Source: Rhizobium phaseoli | GTDB lineage: Bacteria > Pseudomonadota > Alphaproteobacteria > Rhizobiales > Rhizobiaceae | DNA: 64,000 nt | NCBI RefSeq assembly: GCF_003985125.1 | Contig: NZ_ML133582.1 | Location: 62,001-126,000 of the forward strand | Direction of reading: 5' to 3' | Part shown: positions 35,322 to 45,676 of the stretch, in pieces | How positions within the stretch are numbered: the first letter of the stretch is position 1 | Layout of the letters: every line of letters starts with the position of its first letter | The notes under the pieces: generated by a model | The model's database searches: none | Told to the model about the DNA's origin: nothing | Seen by the model: the letters and a program-made list of their open reading frames with translations, nothing else | Position numbers and translations under genes: made by a program

Positions 35322-35567
35322 ATGCTTCTCAACTGGGTCGTTCTCTTCGAGGAAGTCGAAACCCGCAATCGCCGCATGCGCCGCGATCCCATGGCCGATC
35401 CGCTCGATGGCCCGGAATGGCGCGGACTTCTCTGGATCATTCCGATCATCGCGTATCTCTCCGCAAGAAGAGGCGGGACGCGGCCGCGTCGCGAGAGGAC
35501 GCGGAGTGACAGAAGCCTCAGGTTTCGAAGCTCAGTCGCAGCACGTGGTGCAGGAATTCAGGATTGA
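35322..35567 (+). CDS. Small open reading frame, uncertain
   Basis: 81 residues, ATG preceded by GGAGGATAGGCA, an excellent ribosome-binding site. The first 50 residues look protein-like (MLLNWVVLFEEVETRNRRMRRD, then a hydrophobic LLWIIPIIAYLSA). The last 30 are arginine/serine-rich and overlap the 3' end of the PilZ gene on the other strand, suggesting a frameshift or extension of an originally shorter protein. No family recognised. Confidence 0.4.
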   Translation: MLLNWVVLFEEVETRNRRMRRDPMADPLDGPEWRGLLWIIPIIAYLSARRGGTRPRRERTRSDRSLRFRSSVAARGAGIQD

Positions 35568-35850
35568 GCAGCATGTTGAAGCTGATCGTCACCAGCTCAT
35601 CTTCGCGCTTGACCATGGTGGCGCCGATCTCGTCGTGGATGCCGAGGATTTCGAGAAAGAAATGGCTCGGCATCTGCAGGCTTGGGCTGACTTCAAGCAC
35701 CGCGCCGGCCAGCGTGATCGTGCGGATCAGGCAGCGCACCTGCGTTCCGGTGCTGAGATGATGGCCGACGAAGATGATGTTGCCAGGCCTGTCGAGGTTG
35801 AATTCCCTGTAAGCACGTTCCGGCTTGGGGTGTTCTGTGTCGAGGTGCAT
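35518..35850 (-). CDS. PilZ-like protein (2)
   Basis: 110 residues. It resembles the other PilZ protein in layout (an N-terminal RxxxR-like region, IRTITLAGAVLEVSPSLQMPSHFFLEILGI, then a strand-rich tail). The D/N-x-S-x-x-G motif is not preserved, so it may not bind cyclic di-GMP. Starts at ATG 35850 with AAGGGCC upstream. Single gene. Confidence 0.6.
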   Translation of the reverse strand: MHLDTEHPKPERAYREFNLDRPGNIIFVGHHLSTGTQVRCLIRTITLAGAVLEVSPSLQMPSHFFLEILGIHDEIGATMVKREDELVTISFNMLLNPEFLHHVLRLSFET

Positions 35851-36201
35851 CTGAAAGGCCCTTTAGCCTCCGCTTGTCATATGAGAAAATTAGCACGAGA
35901 TTACTGATAGCTGCTGAAGAACATCGTTAAGATTGAAGTCTTCTCGGGAGAGTGCCGGAAAATCGCATCGATTTTGGGCAGTTTTGCCCCAAATTTGTTC
36001 ATTCCCGCGGGATATTGGCCATTCTTGACATGTCGGCGGCCTTCGCGCATAGAAAGGCCGGTTCGAGGCACCGGCCGCTCGCGGATGAAAATCCATGGTG
36101 AAGCCCTCGTGATCATGGTCACGGCCCCTTGTGCATGCTGACTGACGGCAATGCGAGCTCCCATCCACAGTCGAAGAGCATGCCTTGCGAAGGCTCACTC
36201 C
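35851..36201. other. Intergenic region
   Basis: 351 nt between the PilZ-like gene and the glyoxalase-related gene. Open frames here are shadows of codon bias. The stretch 35885-36025 is AT-richer and probably carries the PilZ-gene promoter. I see no RNA gene, terminator or known repeat. Confidence 0.4.
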
Positions 36202-36639
36202 ATGACGACCTATCCCGGCATTGACGAATTGAAGGCCCAGGCCAAACGCCTGCGCCAGGCGATGAACGATCGCGGCACTGCGCTGACCCACAGTGCGGCG
36301 CTCGAGATGATTGCCCGCCAGCACGGCGCGCGCGACTGGAATACGCTTGCGGCGCTGGCCGCAAAACCCAATGTGGCTGCGAAAACACCGCTTTTCGTCG
36401 GCGCGCATGTTCGCGGCCGTTATCTCAACCAGCCGTTCACCGGCGAAATCCTCTCACTCTCGGCCCTGCCGGGCGGCGAGCTTTACAGGATCACCATCCA
36501 TTTCGACGAAGCGGTGGATGTCGTCACCTTCGAGAGCTTTTCAGCCTTTCGCCGGCGTGTGAGCGCGCAGATCGATGCCGACGGCGTCTCTCCGAGGAAG
36601 ACCTCGAATGGCGTGCCGCATCTGGTGCTCGATCTCTAA
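36202..36639 (+). CDS. Glyoxalase-related protein (GRP domain)
   Basis: 145 residues from ATG 36202. The N-terminal 60 residues are the glyoxalase-related helical domain (GIDELKAQAKRLRQAM, then LTHSAALEMIARQHGARDWNTLAA), a pattern seen in many alphaproteobacterial proteins. The rest is a small beta domain (VRGRYLNQPFTGEILSLSAL...VTFESFSAF). No glyoxalase catalytic site is present. Function unknown. Upstream of the MATE gene on the same strand, 84 nt apart. Confidence 0.72.
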   Translation: MTTYPGIDELKAQAKRLRQAMNDRGTALTHSAALEMIARQHGARDWNTLAALAAKPNVAAKTPLFVGAHVRGRYLNQPFTGEILSLSALPGGELYRITIHFDEAVDVVTFESFSAFRRRVSAQIDADGVSPRKTSNGVPHLVLDL

Positions 36640-36723
36640 ATTGCCTCCAATTCCCTTTGTGGCCGGCTGAATCCGAATGATTTCAACCCGGATCGGACTC
36701 GCCAATATCACACGGATTTCTTC

Positions 36724-38088
36724 ATGACCGATCTTTCCCGAGGCAATGCCTTTCTCACCGGCTGGCTGCCGGGCGTCTTTGTCAGAACGGCGGCGCCGAT
36801 CGTCGCGATCACCACGCTCAACGGCCTCTTCACCGTCGTCGACGCTTATTTCCTCGGCGCCTATGTCGGACCCGAGGCGCTCTCCGCAGTCAGTCTCATC
36901 TTCCCAGGGCTGATGCTGCTGATCGCTCTGCAATCGCTCGTGTCGAACGGCATGGCGAGCATCCTCGCCCGCCGGCTCGGCGCCGGCGATCGCCAAGGCG
37001 CGGGCAGAGTATTTGCCGGCGCCCACACGCTGGCGCTGGCGGTCACTCTGATTCTCAACATCGTCTATTGGAGTCTCGGCCGGCAGATCGTCGCCGCCGG
37101 TGCCGGCGCCGCCGCCGTGGCCGACGGCGCCCTGCTGTTCATGGGCACGATGATCGCCTGCGCCCCGGTGAGCTTCTTCCTGTCGTTGCATCTCGATGGG
37201 CTGCGCTGCGAAGGCAAAATCGGGTTCATGACGCTGGGCACGCTGTCGGCCTCGCTGCTCAACATCTTCGCCAACTGGCTGTTCATGGCGGTGATGCATT
37301 GGGGCGTGTTCGGTTCGGCGGCGGGCTCCATCGCTTCGCAATTCGCCTGTCTCGCCGCCGTATTGGCTTATCGCTGGCGCCGGCCGGCGGCACTCAGGCC
37401 TTATCGGGGATTGGCGCTTGGCGAATGGCCCGGGATCGTCGTCTTCGGCGCACCGATGAGCCTCGGCTTCATCGGAACATCGCTGGCATCCGCTGCCATT
37501 CTCGTCAACATTTCGCTCTGGGGCACGGATGATCACGTCGCGACGGTCGCCGCCTATGGCATCATCACCCGGATCATGACCTTCACCTATCTGCCGCTGC
37601 TTGGCCTCAGCATCGCGTTGCAGACGATTGCCGGCAACAATCACGGTGCCGGCCTCGGGCTCCGCGTCGGCCGCAGTCTACAGATCGCCATGGGCACGGC
37701 GTTCGTCTATTGCAGCCTGGTGGAGATCGCGGTCGAAGTTTTGGCTGGCCGCCTCGGCGCTGCCTTCGTCGCCGATCCCACCATTGTCGCCGAGGTCAGG
37801 CGAATTCTGCCCTGGACGATCGGCGCCTATTTTCTCTTCGGGCAGATGCTGATCCTGTCGTCCTATTTCCAGTCGATCGGCGACGCGCCGCGCGCGGCGA
37901 TCTTCGGCCTGTCGCGGCCCTATCTGCTCACCCTGCCGCTGACCTTCCTGCTGCCTTTCGTCTTCGGGGAGCAGGGAATATGGATGGTGCCGATCTTTGC
38001 CGAGGCAGGCATGGTCGTTCTTGCCGTGCTGGTGCTGTCGCAAAACGCAAAACGTCGCGGCTGGCGCTATGGGCTTCTGCCTGTCTGA
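36724..38088 (+). CDS. MATE-family efflux transporter
   Basis: 454 residues with 12 hydrophobic segments in two MatE repeats (about 20-180 and 245-410). Typical features: the helix-1 to helix-2 stretch VDAYFLGAYVGPEALSAVSLIFPGLML, and the second-half GIITRIMTFTYLPLLGLSIALQTIAGNN. These exporters use Na+ or H+ gradients to expel cationic drugs or secondary metabolites; the substrate is unknown. Possible two-gene transcript with the upstream GRP-domain gene. Confidence 0.9.
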   Translation: MTDLSRGNAFLTGWLPGVFVRTAAPIVAITTLNGLFTVVDAYFLGAYVGPEALSAVSLIFPGLMLLIALQSLVSNGMASILARRLGAGDRQGAGRVFAGAHTLALAVTLILNIVYWSLGRQIVAAGAGAAAVADGALLFMGTMIACAPVSFFLSLHLDGLRCEGKIGFMTLGTLSASLLNIFANWLFMAVMHWGVFGSAAGSIASQFACLAAVLAYRWRRPAALRPYRGLALGEWPGIVVFGAPMSLGFIGTSLASAAILVNISLWGTDDHVATVAAYGIITRIMTFTYLPLLGLSIALQTIAGNNHGAGLGLRVGRSLQIAMGTAFVYCSLVEIAVEVLAGRLGAAFVADPTIVAEVRRILPWTIGAYFLFGQMLILSSYFQSIGDAPRAAIFGLSRPYLLTLPLTFLLPFVFGEQGIWMVPIFAEAGMVVLAVLVLSQNAKRRGWRYGLLPV

Positions 38089-38130
38089 GATGGCAACGCC
38101 GCGCCGGTGAGCGCGGCCTTGCCCGACAGT

Positions 38131-38292
38131 CTATTCCTTGCCTGTCGCAGCGGCCGCTGTCGCGGCTTCCGCCTCGTTCAACGCCTCGGCACATTCCTGG
38201 CAGCAGACCTCGACGGTCTTGCCGCCAAGCTTGACGGTGATGGTCTCCGCGCCGAGTTCGCAGTCGCAGGCAGCGCATGTGGTCTTCTTCAT
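38131..38292 (-). CDS. Small cysteine-rich putative metal-binding protein
   Basis: 53 residues starting MKKTTCAACDCELGAETI, continuing VKLGGKTVEVCCQECAEALN, and ending with an alanine-rich tail. Cysteines are arranged C-x2-C-x-C ... CC-x2-C, like a zinc-ribbon/TRASH-type metal site. GGAGGAG lies 7 nt before the ATG, so translation is well supported despite the short length. Monocistronic, between the MATE and AraC genes. It could be a metal chaperone or sensor; no proof. Confidence 0.7.
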   Translation of the reverse strand: MKKTTCAACDCELGAETITVKLGGKTVEVCCQECAEALNEAEAATAAAATGKE

Positions 38293-38393
38293 AAGATGCT
38301 CCTCCGGTTGATCGTCCCCGGATCGGGACAGGCCGATAAGATCATCGAAGGCCGCATCGGCGCTGTCGAAATCTTTAGCGATTCCTGTCGGTC

Positions 38394-39230
38394 TTACCGG
38401 CGCCGTAGTTGCGCCGAGCGCTGGAATTCCGCCGGCGTCTGCCCGAAGGCCTGCTTGAAGGAGGCGCTGAAATGGCTGTGGCTGGAAAAGCCGAGGTCGA
38501 GGCCGAGGGCGGTCAGATCCTCATACTGGCCGAGCAGATCAAGTGCGCGGGCCAGCCTCAGCCGCAGCTGATAGCGGTAAAGCGGCGTCGCCTCGACCTG
38601 CTGGAAGACCTGGGTGAGATAAACGGGCGAGACGCCAACCTCGGAGGCGATTTCCGACAGTGTCCAGCGCCGTGCGAGATCGGAGGAAAGCACCAGCTTT
38701 GCCCGGTCGACGAGTTTCTGCCGGCCGGCGCTGGCCCCGGCCGCATGCGATGTGCGTTCGCCGAGCGAACGGCGCACCAGCGTCAGCGCCAACGTTTCCG
38801 CCTCCAGCGTTTCGGCGACGTTGCGCCTGAGCCCGTGACGCAGCAGAGCGACCAGCGCCTGCGCGCGCGGATCGATCCGCCGGCGCTGGCGGCGGAATGA
38901 AAGGGCCGGGCCTTGCTGCACCTGGTCCTGCGGCGCGAGCTCTTCGAGCAGGGATTCGTCGATCGCCAGATCGATGCAGGCGTCGCCGCCTTCGATCGGG
39001 TGGCTGATCCGATAGCCCTGGCCGGCATTGAAGAACAGCATCTGATTGGCCTCGGCCACCGTATCGCTGCGGCCGACATGTCGCATGAAGACGCCGCGAT
39101 AGGGATAGACGAGGCTCGTCTTGTGCGCGCATTCTTCGTCGCTTCTGTGGCGGCACTCGCCATTGCAGACGACGTCACGAATGGCGACGGTCTTCGTTTT
39201 CAGGAGCAATGCTGTCGAAAACTGCGACAT
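38394..39230 (-). CDS. AraC-family transcriptional regulator
   Basis: 278 residues. The C-terminal 100 hold the double HTH (SEIASEVGVSPVYLTQVFQQVEATPLYRYQL then DLGFSSHSHFSASFKQAFGQTPAEFQRSA). The N-terminal domain is cupin-like with a cysteine cluster near residues 22-34 (VVCNGECRHRSDEECAH) that could bind metal or sense redox. Inducer and targets unknown; the short Cys-rich protein gene follows it on the same strand 101 nt away. Confidence 0.85.
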   Translation of the reverse strand: MSQFSTALLLKTKTVAIRDVVCNGECRHRSDEECAHKTSLVYPYRGVFMRHVGRSDTVAEANQMLFFNAGQGYRISHPIEGGDACIDLAIDESLLEELAPQDQVQQGPALSFRRQRRRIDPRAQALVALLRHGLRRNVAETLEAETLALTLVRRSLGERTSHAAGASAGRQKLVDRAKLVLSSDLARRWTLSEIASEVGVSPVYLTQVFQQVEATPLYRYQLRLRLARALDLLGQYEDLTALGLDLGFSSHSHFSASFKQAFGQTPAEFQRSAQLRRR

Positions 39231-39300
39231 CTTATTTTCCCAGCCGGACAGGCCGCCGGCGAGGCGACCCGCGGCACAGTATCACAACTGATGCCTGTGT

Positions 39301-39528
39301 TCAGATGCGGCTGTAGACGTGAACGTCGCTTTCCGTCTGCCCGCGGGAAAGGCCGATATCCTTCAGCTGGGCGTCGGAAAGTTCCATCAGCGCATTGCGG
39401 TTGCGCCTTTCGCCGATCTTGCGCGCCAGCCAGTGGACGGCCGCAATTGCGGCAGGCAAGAGGCCGGGCCGCATAGGACGCGAAGAGCGCATGTTGCGGG
39501 CCGGTATCGTGATATTCGAGCTGTGCAT
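39301..39528 (-). CDS. DUF1127-domain small protein
   Basis: 75 residues. The C-terminal 40 residues are the DUF1127/YjiS-like module: RNRNALMELSDAQLKDIGLSRGQ. Short arginine-rich proteins of this family are abundant in Rhizobiales; one class binds RNA and affects small-RNA turnover and phosphate or C1 metabolism in Agrobacterium. Function here unknown. Its ATG 39528 follows a GGAGGATCATC stretch. Confidence 0.82.
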   Translation of the reverse strand: MHSSNITIPARNMRSSRPMRPGLLPAAIAAVHWLARKIGERRNRNALMELSDAQLKDIGLSRGQTESDVHVYSRI

Positions 39529-39616
39529 GATGATCCTCCATCCTTGTTGGATGGAGGCAGTGAACCATCAGCGGCGGCTTGGCGCTGTCAGATTATTTAG
39601 CGATTCGCAGTCGCGC

Positions 39617-40414
39617 TTACGCTTTCAGCAGCCATTCGTGCTCGGCGGCATTGTGGAATTTCCAGATCCGCTTCGGCCCCGCCATGACATTCAGGTAGTA
39701 GAGATCGTAGCCGTGCGTTGCCGCGCAGGGATGGTAGCCCTTCGGCACCAGCGTCACGTCGCCGTCCTCGATCGCCATCGCTTCGTCGAGCGAGCGATCG
39801 TCGGTATAGACGCGCTGGAAACCGAAACCCTGCGGCGGGTTGAGGCGATGGTAATAGGTCTCTTCCAGGAAGCTCTCGTTCGGCAGGTCGTCTTGGTCGT
39901 GCTTGTGCGGCGGATAGGAGGAGGTATGGCCGCCGGGCGTGATCACTTCGACGACGAGCAGCGAATGCGCCGAGTTGTCGTCCTCAGGCATGATATTGTT
40001 GACGTAGCGGACATTCGTACCCTTGCCGCGCGTGACCTGCGGATGCGTGCCCGGCGGAATTGCTTTCGCTTCATAGGTGCCGCCGCCGGGCGCGGAGCAG
40101 ACGGCGAGCTCGAGATCGGTCTCCGCCGTCACCGACCACGTCGATTCCATCGGGATGTAAAGCGCGTGCGGCGCGCCTTCGAAGGGGCTCATGCGGCCGC
40201 CGAGCATGCCGAAATCCTTCGTCCCGGCCGAGGCCTTGCCCTTGCCGGTCACCCAGACGAGGCATACTTCGCGATCGCCGGTCTCTCCCGAAACCGTCTC
40301 GCCCGGCGTCAAGCGATGCAGATCGAAGCCGACATAGGTCCAGCCGGCGCTTTCAGGCGTGACATGCGTGACGCGGCCATGCGTGCCGGATGGTTTCACC
40401 TTGAGGTTTGGCAT
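39617..40414 (-). CDS. iolB: 5-deoxy-glucuronate isomerase
   Basis: 265 residues, two cupin-like KduI/IolB domains. It converts 5-deoxy-glucuronate to 5-dehydro-2-deoxy-gluconate in myo-inositol breakdown. Visible: GGHTSSYPPHKHD (metal ligands His-x-His) and EETYYHRLNPPQGF, and the conserved KGYHPCAATHGYDLYYLNVMAGP near the C-terminus. Start at ATG 40414 (MPNLKVKPSGTHG); upstream codons to 40528 lie in a repeat element. Last gene of the minus-strand iolC-iolD-iolE-iolB run. Confidence 0.93.
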   Translation of the reverse strand: MPNLKVKPSGTHGRVTHVTPESAGWTYVGFDLHRLTPGETVSGETGDREVCLVWVTGKGKASAGTKDFGMLGGRMSPFEGAPHALYIPMESTWSVTAETDLELAVCSAPGGGTYEAKAIPPGTHPQVTRGKGTNVRYVNNIMPEDDNSAHSLLVVEVITPGGHTSSYPPHKHDQDDLPNESFLEETYYHRLNPPQGFGFQRVYTDDRSLDEAMAIEDGDVTLVPKGYHPCAATHGYDLYYLNVMAGPKRIWKFHNAAEHEWLLKA

Positions 40415-40448
40415 TGGTGTTTCTCCTCGTAACGTTAGCAGGCGCGGC

Positions 40449-40596
40449 CCCCTCATCCGGCTGCCGCCACCTTCTCCCCGAGGGGAGAAGCGATGTGCCG
40501 TGCCGTCTCTATTCCCCCTTCGCCCCATAGGGGGTCCGAAGGACGGGTTGAGACCCGTGGCTCAACCCAGGTCGGTGCCCGAAGGGCGGATGAGGG
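40449..40596. repeat. Palindromic intergenic repeat between iolE and iolB
   Basis: The ends are inverted copies: CCCTCATCCG at 40450-40459 and CGGATGAGGG at 40587-40596. Inside are further palindromes, e.g. TTCTCCCC-GAGGGGAGAA and CCCCCTTCG-CCCCATAGGGGG. This is the familiar rhizobial mosaic-type intergenic repeat; it may stabilise or trim the iol transcript. Confidence 0.65.
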
Positions 40597-40624
40597 CGCG
40601 CCTTGCTCCAGCAGTTCTGCTTCA

Positions 40625-41542
40625 CTATCCCTTCGGGAAACCTTCGGTTTCCACCGTATAACCCGCCGCCGTCATCACGCGCATCAGTTTCGCATGGCCG
40701 ATCTCGGCCATCTTCTGCGGCGGCGCCTTGCGTGGATCCTGCTCGGCTTCGACGACGAACCAGCCCTCATAGCCGTGGTCGGCAAAACGCTGGACGATGG
40801 CGCCGAAATCGAGCGAACCGTCGCCCGGCACCGTGAATGCGCCGAGCGCCACTGCGTCGAGGAAGGACTGCCGGCTGCGGTCGAGCCCGTCCACCACAGC
40901 TTTGCGGATGTCCTTGACATGGACATGGTTGATGCGGGCATAATGATTGTCGATGGCACGCAGCACGTCGCCGCCGGCAAAAGCCAGATGCCCAGCATCG
41001 AGCAGCAGCGGAATGCCTGCGCCGGAAGAGCGCATGAAGGCGTCGAGTTCCGGCTCGGTTTCGACGACGGCGGCCATGTGATGGTGATAGGAGAGCGGCA
41101 TGCCCTGCTCGGCGCACCATTCGCCGAACTCGGTGACACGGCGCCCATAGGCCTTCATCTCGTCGTCGGCAAGGCGCGGCTTGGTGGCGAGCGGCTTGGA
41201 GCGATCGCCCTGGATCGAACGGCCGACTTCACCATAGACGATGCAGGGCGCATTGACCGCCTTGAACAGCTCGATCATCGGCGCGATGCGGTCCTTGTTG
41301 GCCGCAAGCTCCTCGACAACAAGCGTGCCGGAGAACCAGCCGCCGCACAGCGTCACGTCGGCAGCGCGCAGAATGGGTAGCATCTCTTCCGGGTTGCTCG
41401 GGAAACGGCGGCCTTGCTCCATGCCGGTAAAGCCGGCGCTGCGCGACTGCCGCAGGCATTCCTCCAGGGACACATCGTCGCTGAGGTCAGGAAGGTCGTC
41501 GTTCCACCAGGCGATGGGCGACATGCCGAGTTTGGCCTTCAT
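40625..41542 (-). CDS. iolE: Inosose dehydratase (2-keto-myo-inositol dehydratase)
   Basis: 305 residues, xylose-isomerase-like TIM barrel. It dehydrates scyllo-inosose (2-keto-myo-inositol) to 3D-trihydroxycyclohexane-1,2-dione. Seen: LGMSPIAWWNDDLPDLSDDVSLEECL at the N-terminus, LSYHHHMAAVVETEPELD, LLLDAGHLAFAGGD, and HVKDIR with a metal-ligand pattern. AAGGAG precedes the double ATG (41545/41542); 41542 has better spacing. Upstream neighbour iolD is 64 nt away in the same operon. Confidence 0.93.
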   Translation of the reverse strand: MKAKLGMSPIAWWNDDLPDLSDDVSLEECLRQSRSAGFTGMEQGRRFPSNPEEMLPILRAADVTLCGGWFSGTLVVEELAANKDRIAPMIELFKAVNAPCIVYGEVGRSIQGDRSKPLATKPRLADDEMKAYGRRVTEFGEWCAEQGMPLSYHHHMAAVVETEPELDAFMRSSGAGIPLLLDAGHLAFAGGDVLRAIDNHYARINHVHVKDIRKAVVDGLDRSRQSFLDAVALGAFTVPGDGSLDFGAIVQRFADHGYEGWFVVEAEQDPRKAPPQKMAEIGHAKLMRVMTAAGYTVETEGFPKG

Positions 41543-41606
41543 CATATTCTCCTTGAAAATAGCGCGGAGGAGCGGCCTCGCTCCTCCGGAAAATGACAGC
41601 AGTAAT

Positions 41607-43457
<1,851 letters not shown>

Positions 43458-43493
43458 CGGGGCCTCCCGAAGTTTAAACTCTCTGTCTGTTTT

Positions 43494-43640
43494 CCCCTCC
43501 CCAACCTTTTCCCACAAGGGGGAGGGGCTAATCTTCGGGCTCTTTTCGCTCTCGCCGCAACGTCTCGTTTGAGTCCACTTTGGCGTGAGGCGATGCCTCA
43601 AGTTAAGTCCCTCCCCCTTGTGGGGAGGGGTTGGGGAGGG
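43494..43640. repeat. Inverted intergenic repeat between iolC and iolD
   Basis: CCCCTCCCCAACC...CCCACAAGGGGGAGGGG (43494-43526) is mirrored by CCCTCCCCCTTGTGGGGAGGGG...GGGAGGG (43609-43640), about 80 nt apart, so the RNA can fold into one long stem. Common rhizobial repeat type. It sits inside the iol operon and may affect the iolC/iolD ratio. Confidence 0.65.
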
Positions 43641-43649
43641 ATTTAATTC

Positions 43650-45584
43650 TCAGTGAAGCCCGCGCGTCTTCAGCCAGGCCTCTGTCAGCTGCCGGAAGCG
43701 GCCGGCCATGTCGGCGATCGCTTCCTCGTCGTTCATGGCGCCCGAAAGCCAGGCGCGCGCCGCGTCGGCAAAGATCGTCCGGCCGACGGCAAAGCCCTTC
43801 ACGGAAGGGGCCGCCAGCGTCGCTTGGAAGCAGGAGATCAGCTCCTCGGCGGGCGCCTCGAGCCCGAGCAGCACGATACCGCGGCACCATGGATCATTTT
43901 TGGCGATGACGGCATCGATCTTCTTCCAGGCTTCGCCGGAAGCTTGCGGCTCCAGCTTCCACCAGTCCGGCTTGATGCCGAGCGCATAAAGCTCTTCGAG
44001 CGCGGTCGCGATCGTATCGTCGGTAAGCGGTCCGTTCTTGCCGGCGATGATCTCCACCAGCAGCTCGCGGCCGACCTTGCGTGCGGCTTCGAACAGCGTG
44101 CGCAGTTTCTCCTGCTGCTCGCTCTTCAATTCGGCCGGATCGTCGGGATGATAGAAGCACAGGCACTTGATGCAATGGCCGAGCGGCCATTCCACAAGCT
44201 GGGAGCCGATATCCTGGCTGAATTCGAAGCGCAGCGGCTTCGAGCCCGGCAGTTCCACCGGCCGGCCGATCCAGGAGAAATTCTTCGTCGCCGCATCGAA
44301 GAAAGCGTCGCGGCCGAAACGTTCGTCGATCAGCATGCCGTAGCCGTCGCGGCCGTCCGAAACTCGCGCTGCCGCCGAGACCGCCAGCCGCTTGAAGGCG
44401 ACGATCTTCTCATGTCCGACGCCGAGCTCGTCGGCGACGCTGACGAGCTGCGAACGGTGGTCGATCGCCAGCGCCATCAGCAGCGGAATTTCGCCGCGCC
44501 GGGTCGATGCCCAGTGGATATGGTTGATTGCCTCGTCCTTGCGCAGCGCCCGATGTTTGCTGCCGGTCTTCAGGAAGTAGTCGAGTTCCGCCCAGGTCGG
44601 ATATTCCGGCGAACACAGCAGGCGGGACACGGCGAAGGCGCCGCAGGCATTGGCCCAGGTGGCGCAGGTCTTCAGCGGCTCGTCGCGCAGGAAGCCGCGC
44701 AGGAAGCCGGACATGAAGGCATCGCCGGCGCCGAGCACGTTGAACACCTCGATCGGGAAACCCTGGCCGACGATGCCGGCTTCGAGGTCGTCGGCAATCG
44801 GGCCGTCATAGACGATGCAGCCCATGGCGCCGCGCTTCAGCACGATCGTCGCCGGCGTCAGGCGGCGAATCTCCTTCAGCGCGCCGAGCACGTCGTCGGC
44901 GCCGGAAGCGATCAGGATTTCCTCTTCAGTGCCGACGATGAGATCGCAATCGGGCAACGTCTCCTTCATCTTCGAAGAGACACGATCGGATTTCACATAG
45001 CGCTCGAAGCCTTCGGCATGGCCGGCAAGGCCCCAGAGGTTCGGCCGGTAGTCGATGTCGAAGATCACCTTGCGGCCGTTCGCCTTGGCGATGCGGATCG
45101 CCTTGCGCTGCGCGGCCTCGGTATTCGGCCGGGAGAAATGCGTGCCGGACACGAGAACAGCGCGCGACGACTTAATGAAATTCTCGTCGATATCGCCTTC
45201 ATCGAGCGCCATGTCGGCGCAGTCGGAGCGATAAAAGATCATCGGCGACACGCCCTCGGCCTCGACCGCCAGCAGCACCAGCGCCGTCAGCCGCTCCTTG
45301 TCGGTGATGATGCCGTCGGTCGCCACACCTTCGCGCGCCGCCTGCTCGCGGATGAAGCGTCCCATCTGCTCGTCACCGACGCGGGTGATGAGTCCGGATT
45401 TGAGGCCGAGCCGCGCCGTGCCGATGGCGATGTTGGATGGGCAGCCGCCGACCGACTTGGCGAAGGAGGCGATATCCTCCAGTCGTGACCCGATCTGCTG
45501 GCCGTAAAGATCGACCGAGGAACGGCCGATCGTGATTACATCAAGCGCCGGCTCCGGCTGTGAACCCGGATTCGATTGTACCAT
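43650..45584 (-). CDS. iolC: Bifunctional 5-dehydro-2-deoxygluconokinase / 5-dehydro-2-deoxyphosphogluconate aldolase
   Basis: 644 residues, twice the size of a stand-alone IolC. Residues 1-330 are a PfkB/ribokinase-type sugar kinase (DVITIGRSSVDLYGQQIGSRLED, and the catalytic NVLGAGDAFMSGFLRGFL). Residues about 340-644 are a DUF2090/IolJ-like aldolase barrel (PLLMALAIDHRSQL, VEIIAGKNGPL, GIVLLGLEAPAEEL). It therefore does both kinase and aldolase steps, giving DHAP and malonate semialdehyde. First gene of the four-gene iol run, 92 nt downstream of the regulator stop. Confidence 0.93.
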   Translation of the reverse strand: MVQSNPGSQPEPALDVITIGRSSVDLYGQQIGSRLEDIASFAKSVGGCPSNIAIGTARLGLKSGLITRVGDEQMGRFIREQAAREGVATDGIITDKERLTALVLLAVEAEGVSPMIFYRSDCADMALDEGDIDENFIKSSRAVLVSGTHFSRPNTEAAQRKAIRIAKANGRKVIFDIDYRPNLWGLAGHAEGFERYVKSDRVSSKMKETLPDCDLIVGTEEEILIASGADDVLGALKEIRRLTPATIVLKRGAMGCIVYDGPIADDLEAGIVGQGFPIEVFNVLGAGDAFMSGFLRGFLRDEPLKTCATWANACGAFAVSRLLCSPEYPTWAELDYFLKTGSKHRALRKDEAINHIHWASTRRGEIPLLMALAIDHRSQLVSVADELGVGHEKIVAFKRLAVSAAARVSDGRDGYGMLIDERFGRDAFFDAATKNFSWIGRPVELPGSKPLRFEFSQDIGSQLVEWPLGHCIKCLCFYHPDDPAELKSEQQEKLRTLFEAARKVGRELLVEIIAGKNGPLTDDTIATALEELYALGIKPDWWKLEPQASGEAWKKIDAVIAKNDPWCRGIVLLGLEAPAEELISCFQATLAAPSVKGFAVGRTIFADAARAWLSGAMNDEEAIADMAGRFRQLTEAWLKTRGLH

Positions 45585-45676
45585 GATGTCCTCCCGCTAG
45601 ATTTTGCGCGGCTTCCAGTGCCTGCGAATTTTCAATAATGAAACATTGGTTCCGATATTTTGTCAATTCGGAATGT

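Noticed and set aside
35890..36408. 172-residue minus-strand frame overlapping the glyoxalase-related gene
   Set aside because: Low-complexity basic composition, no ribosome-binding site, antisense to a recognised protein.
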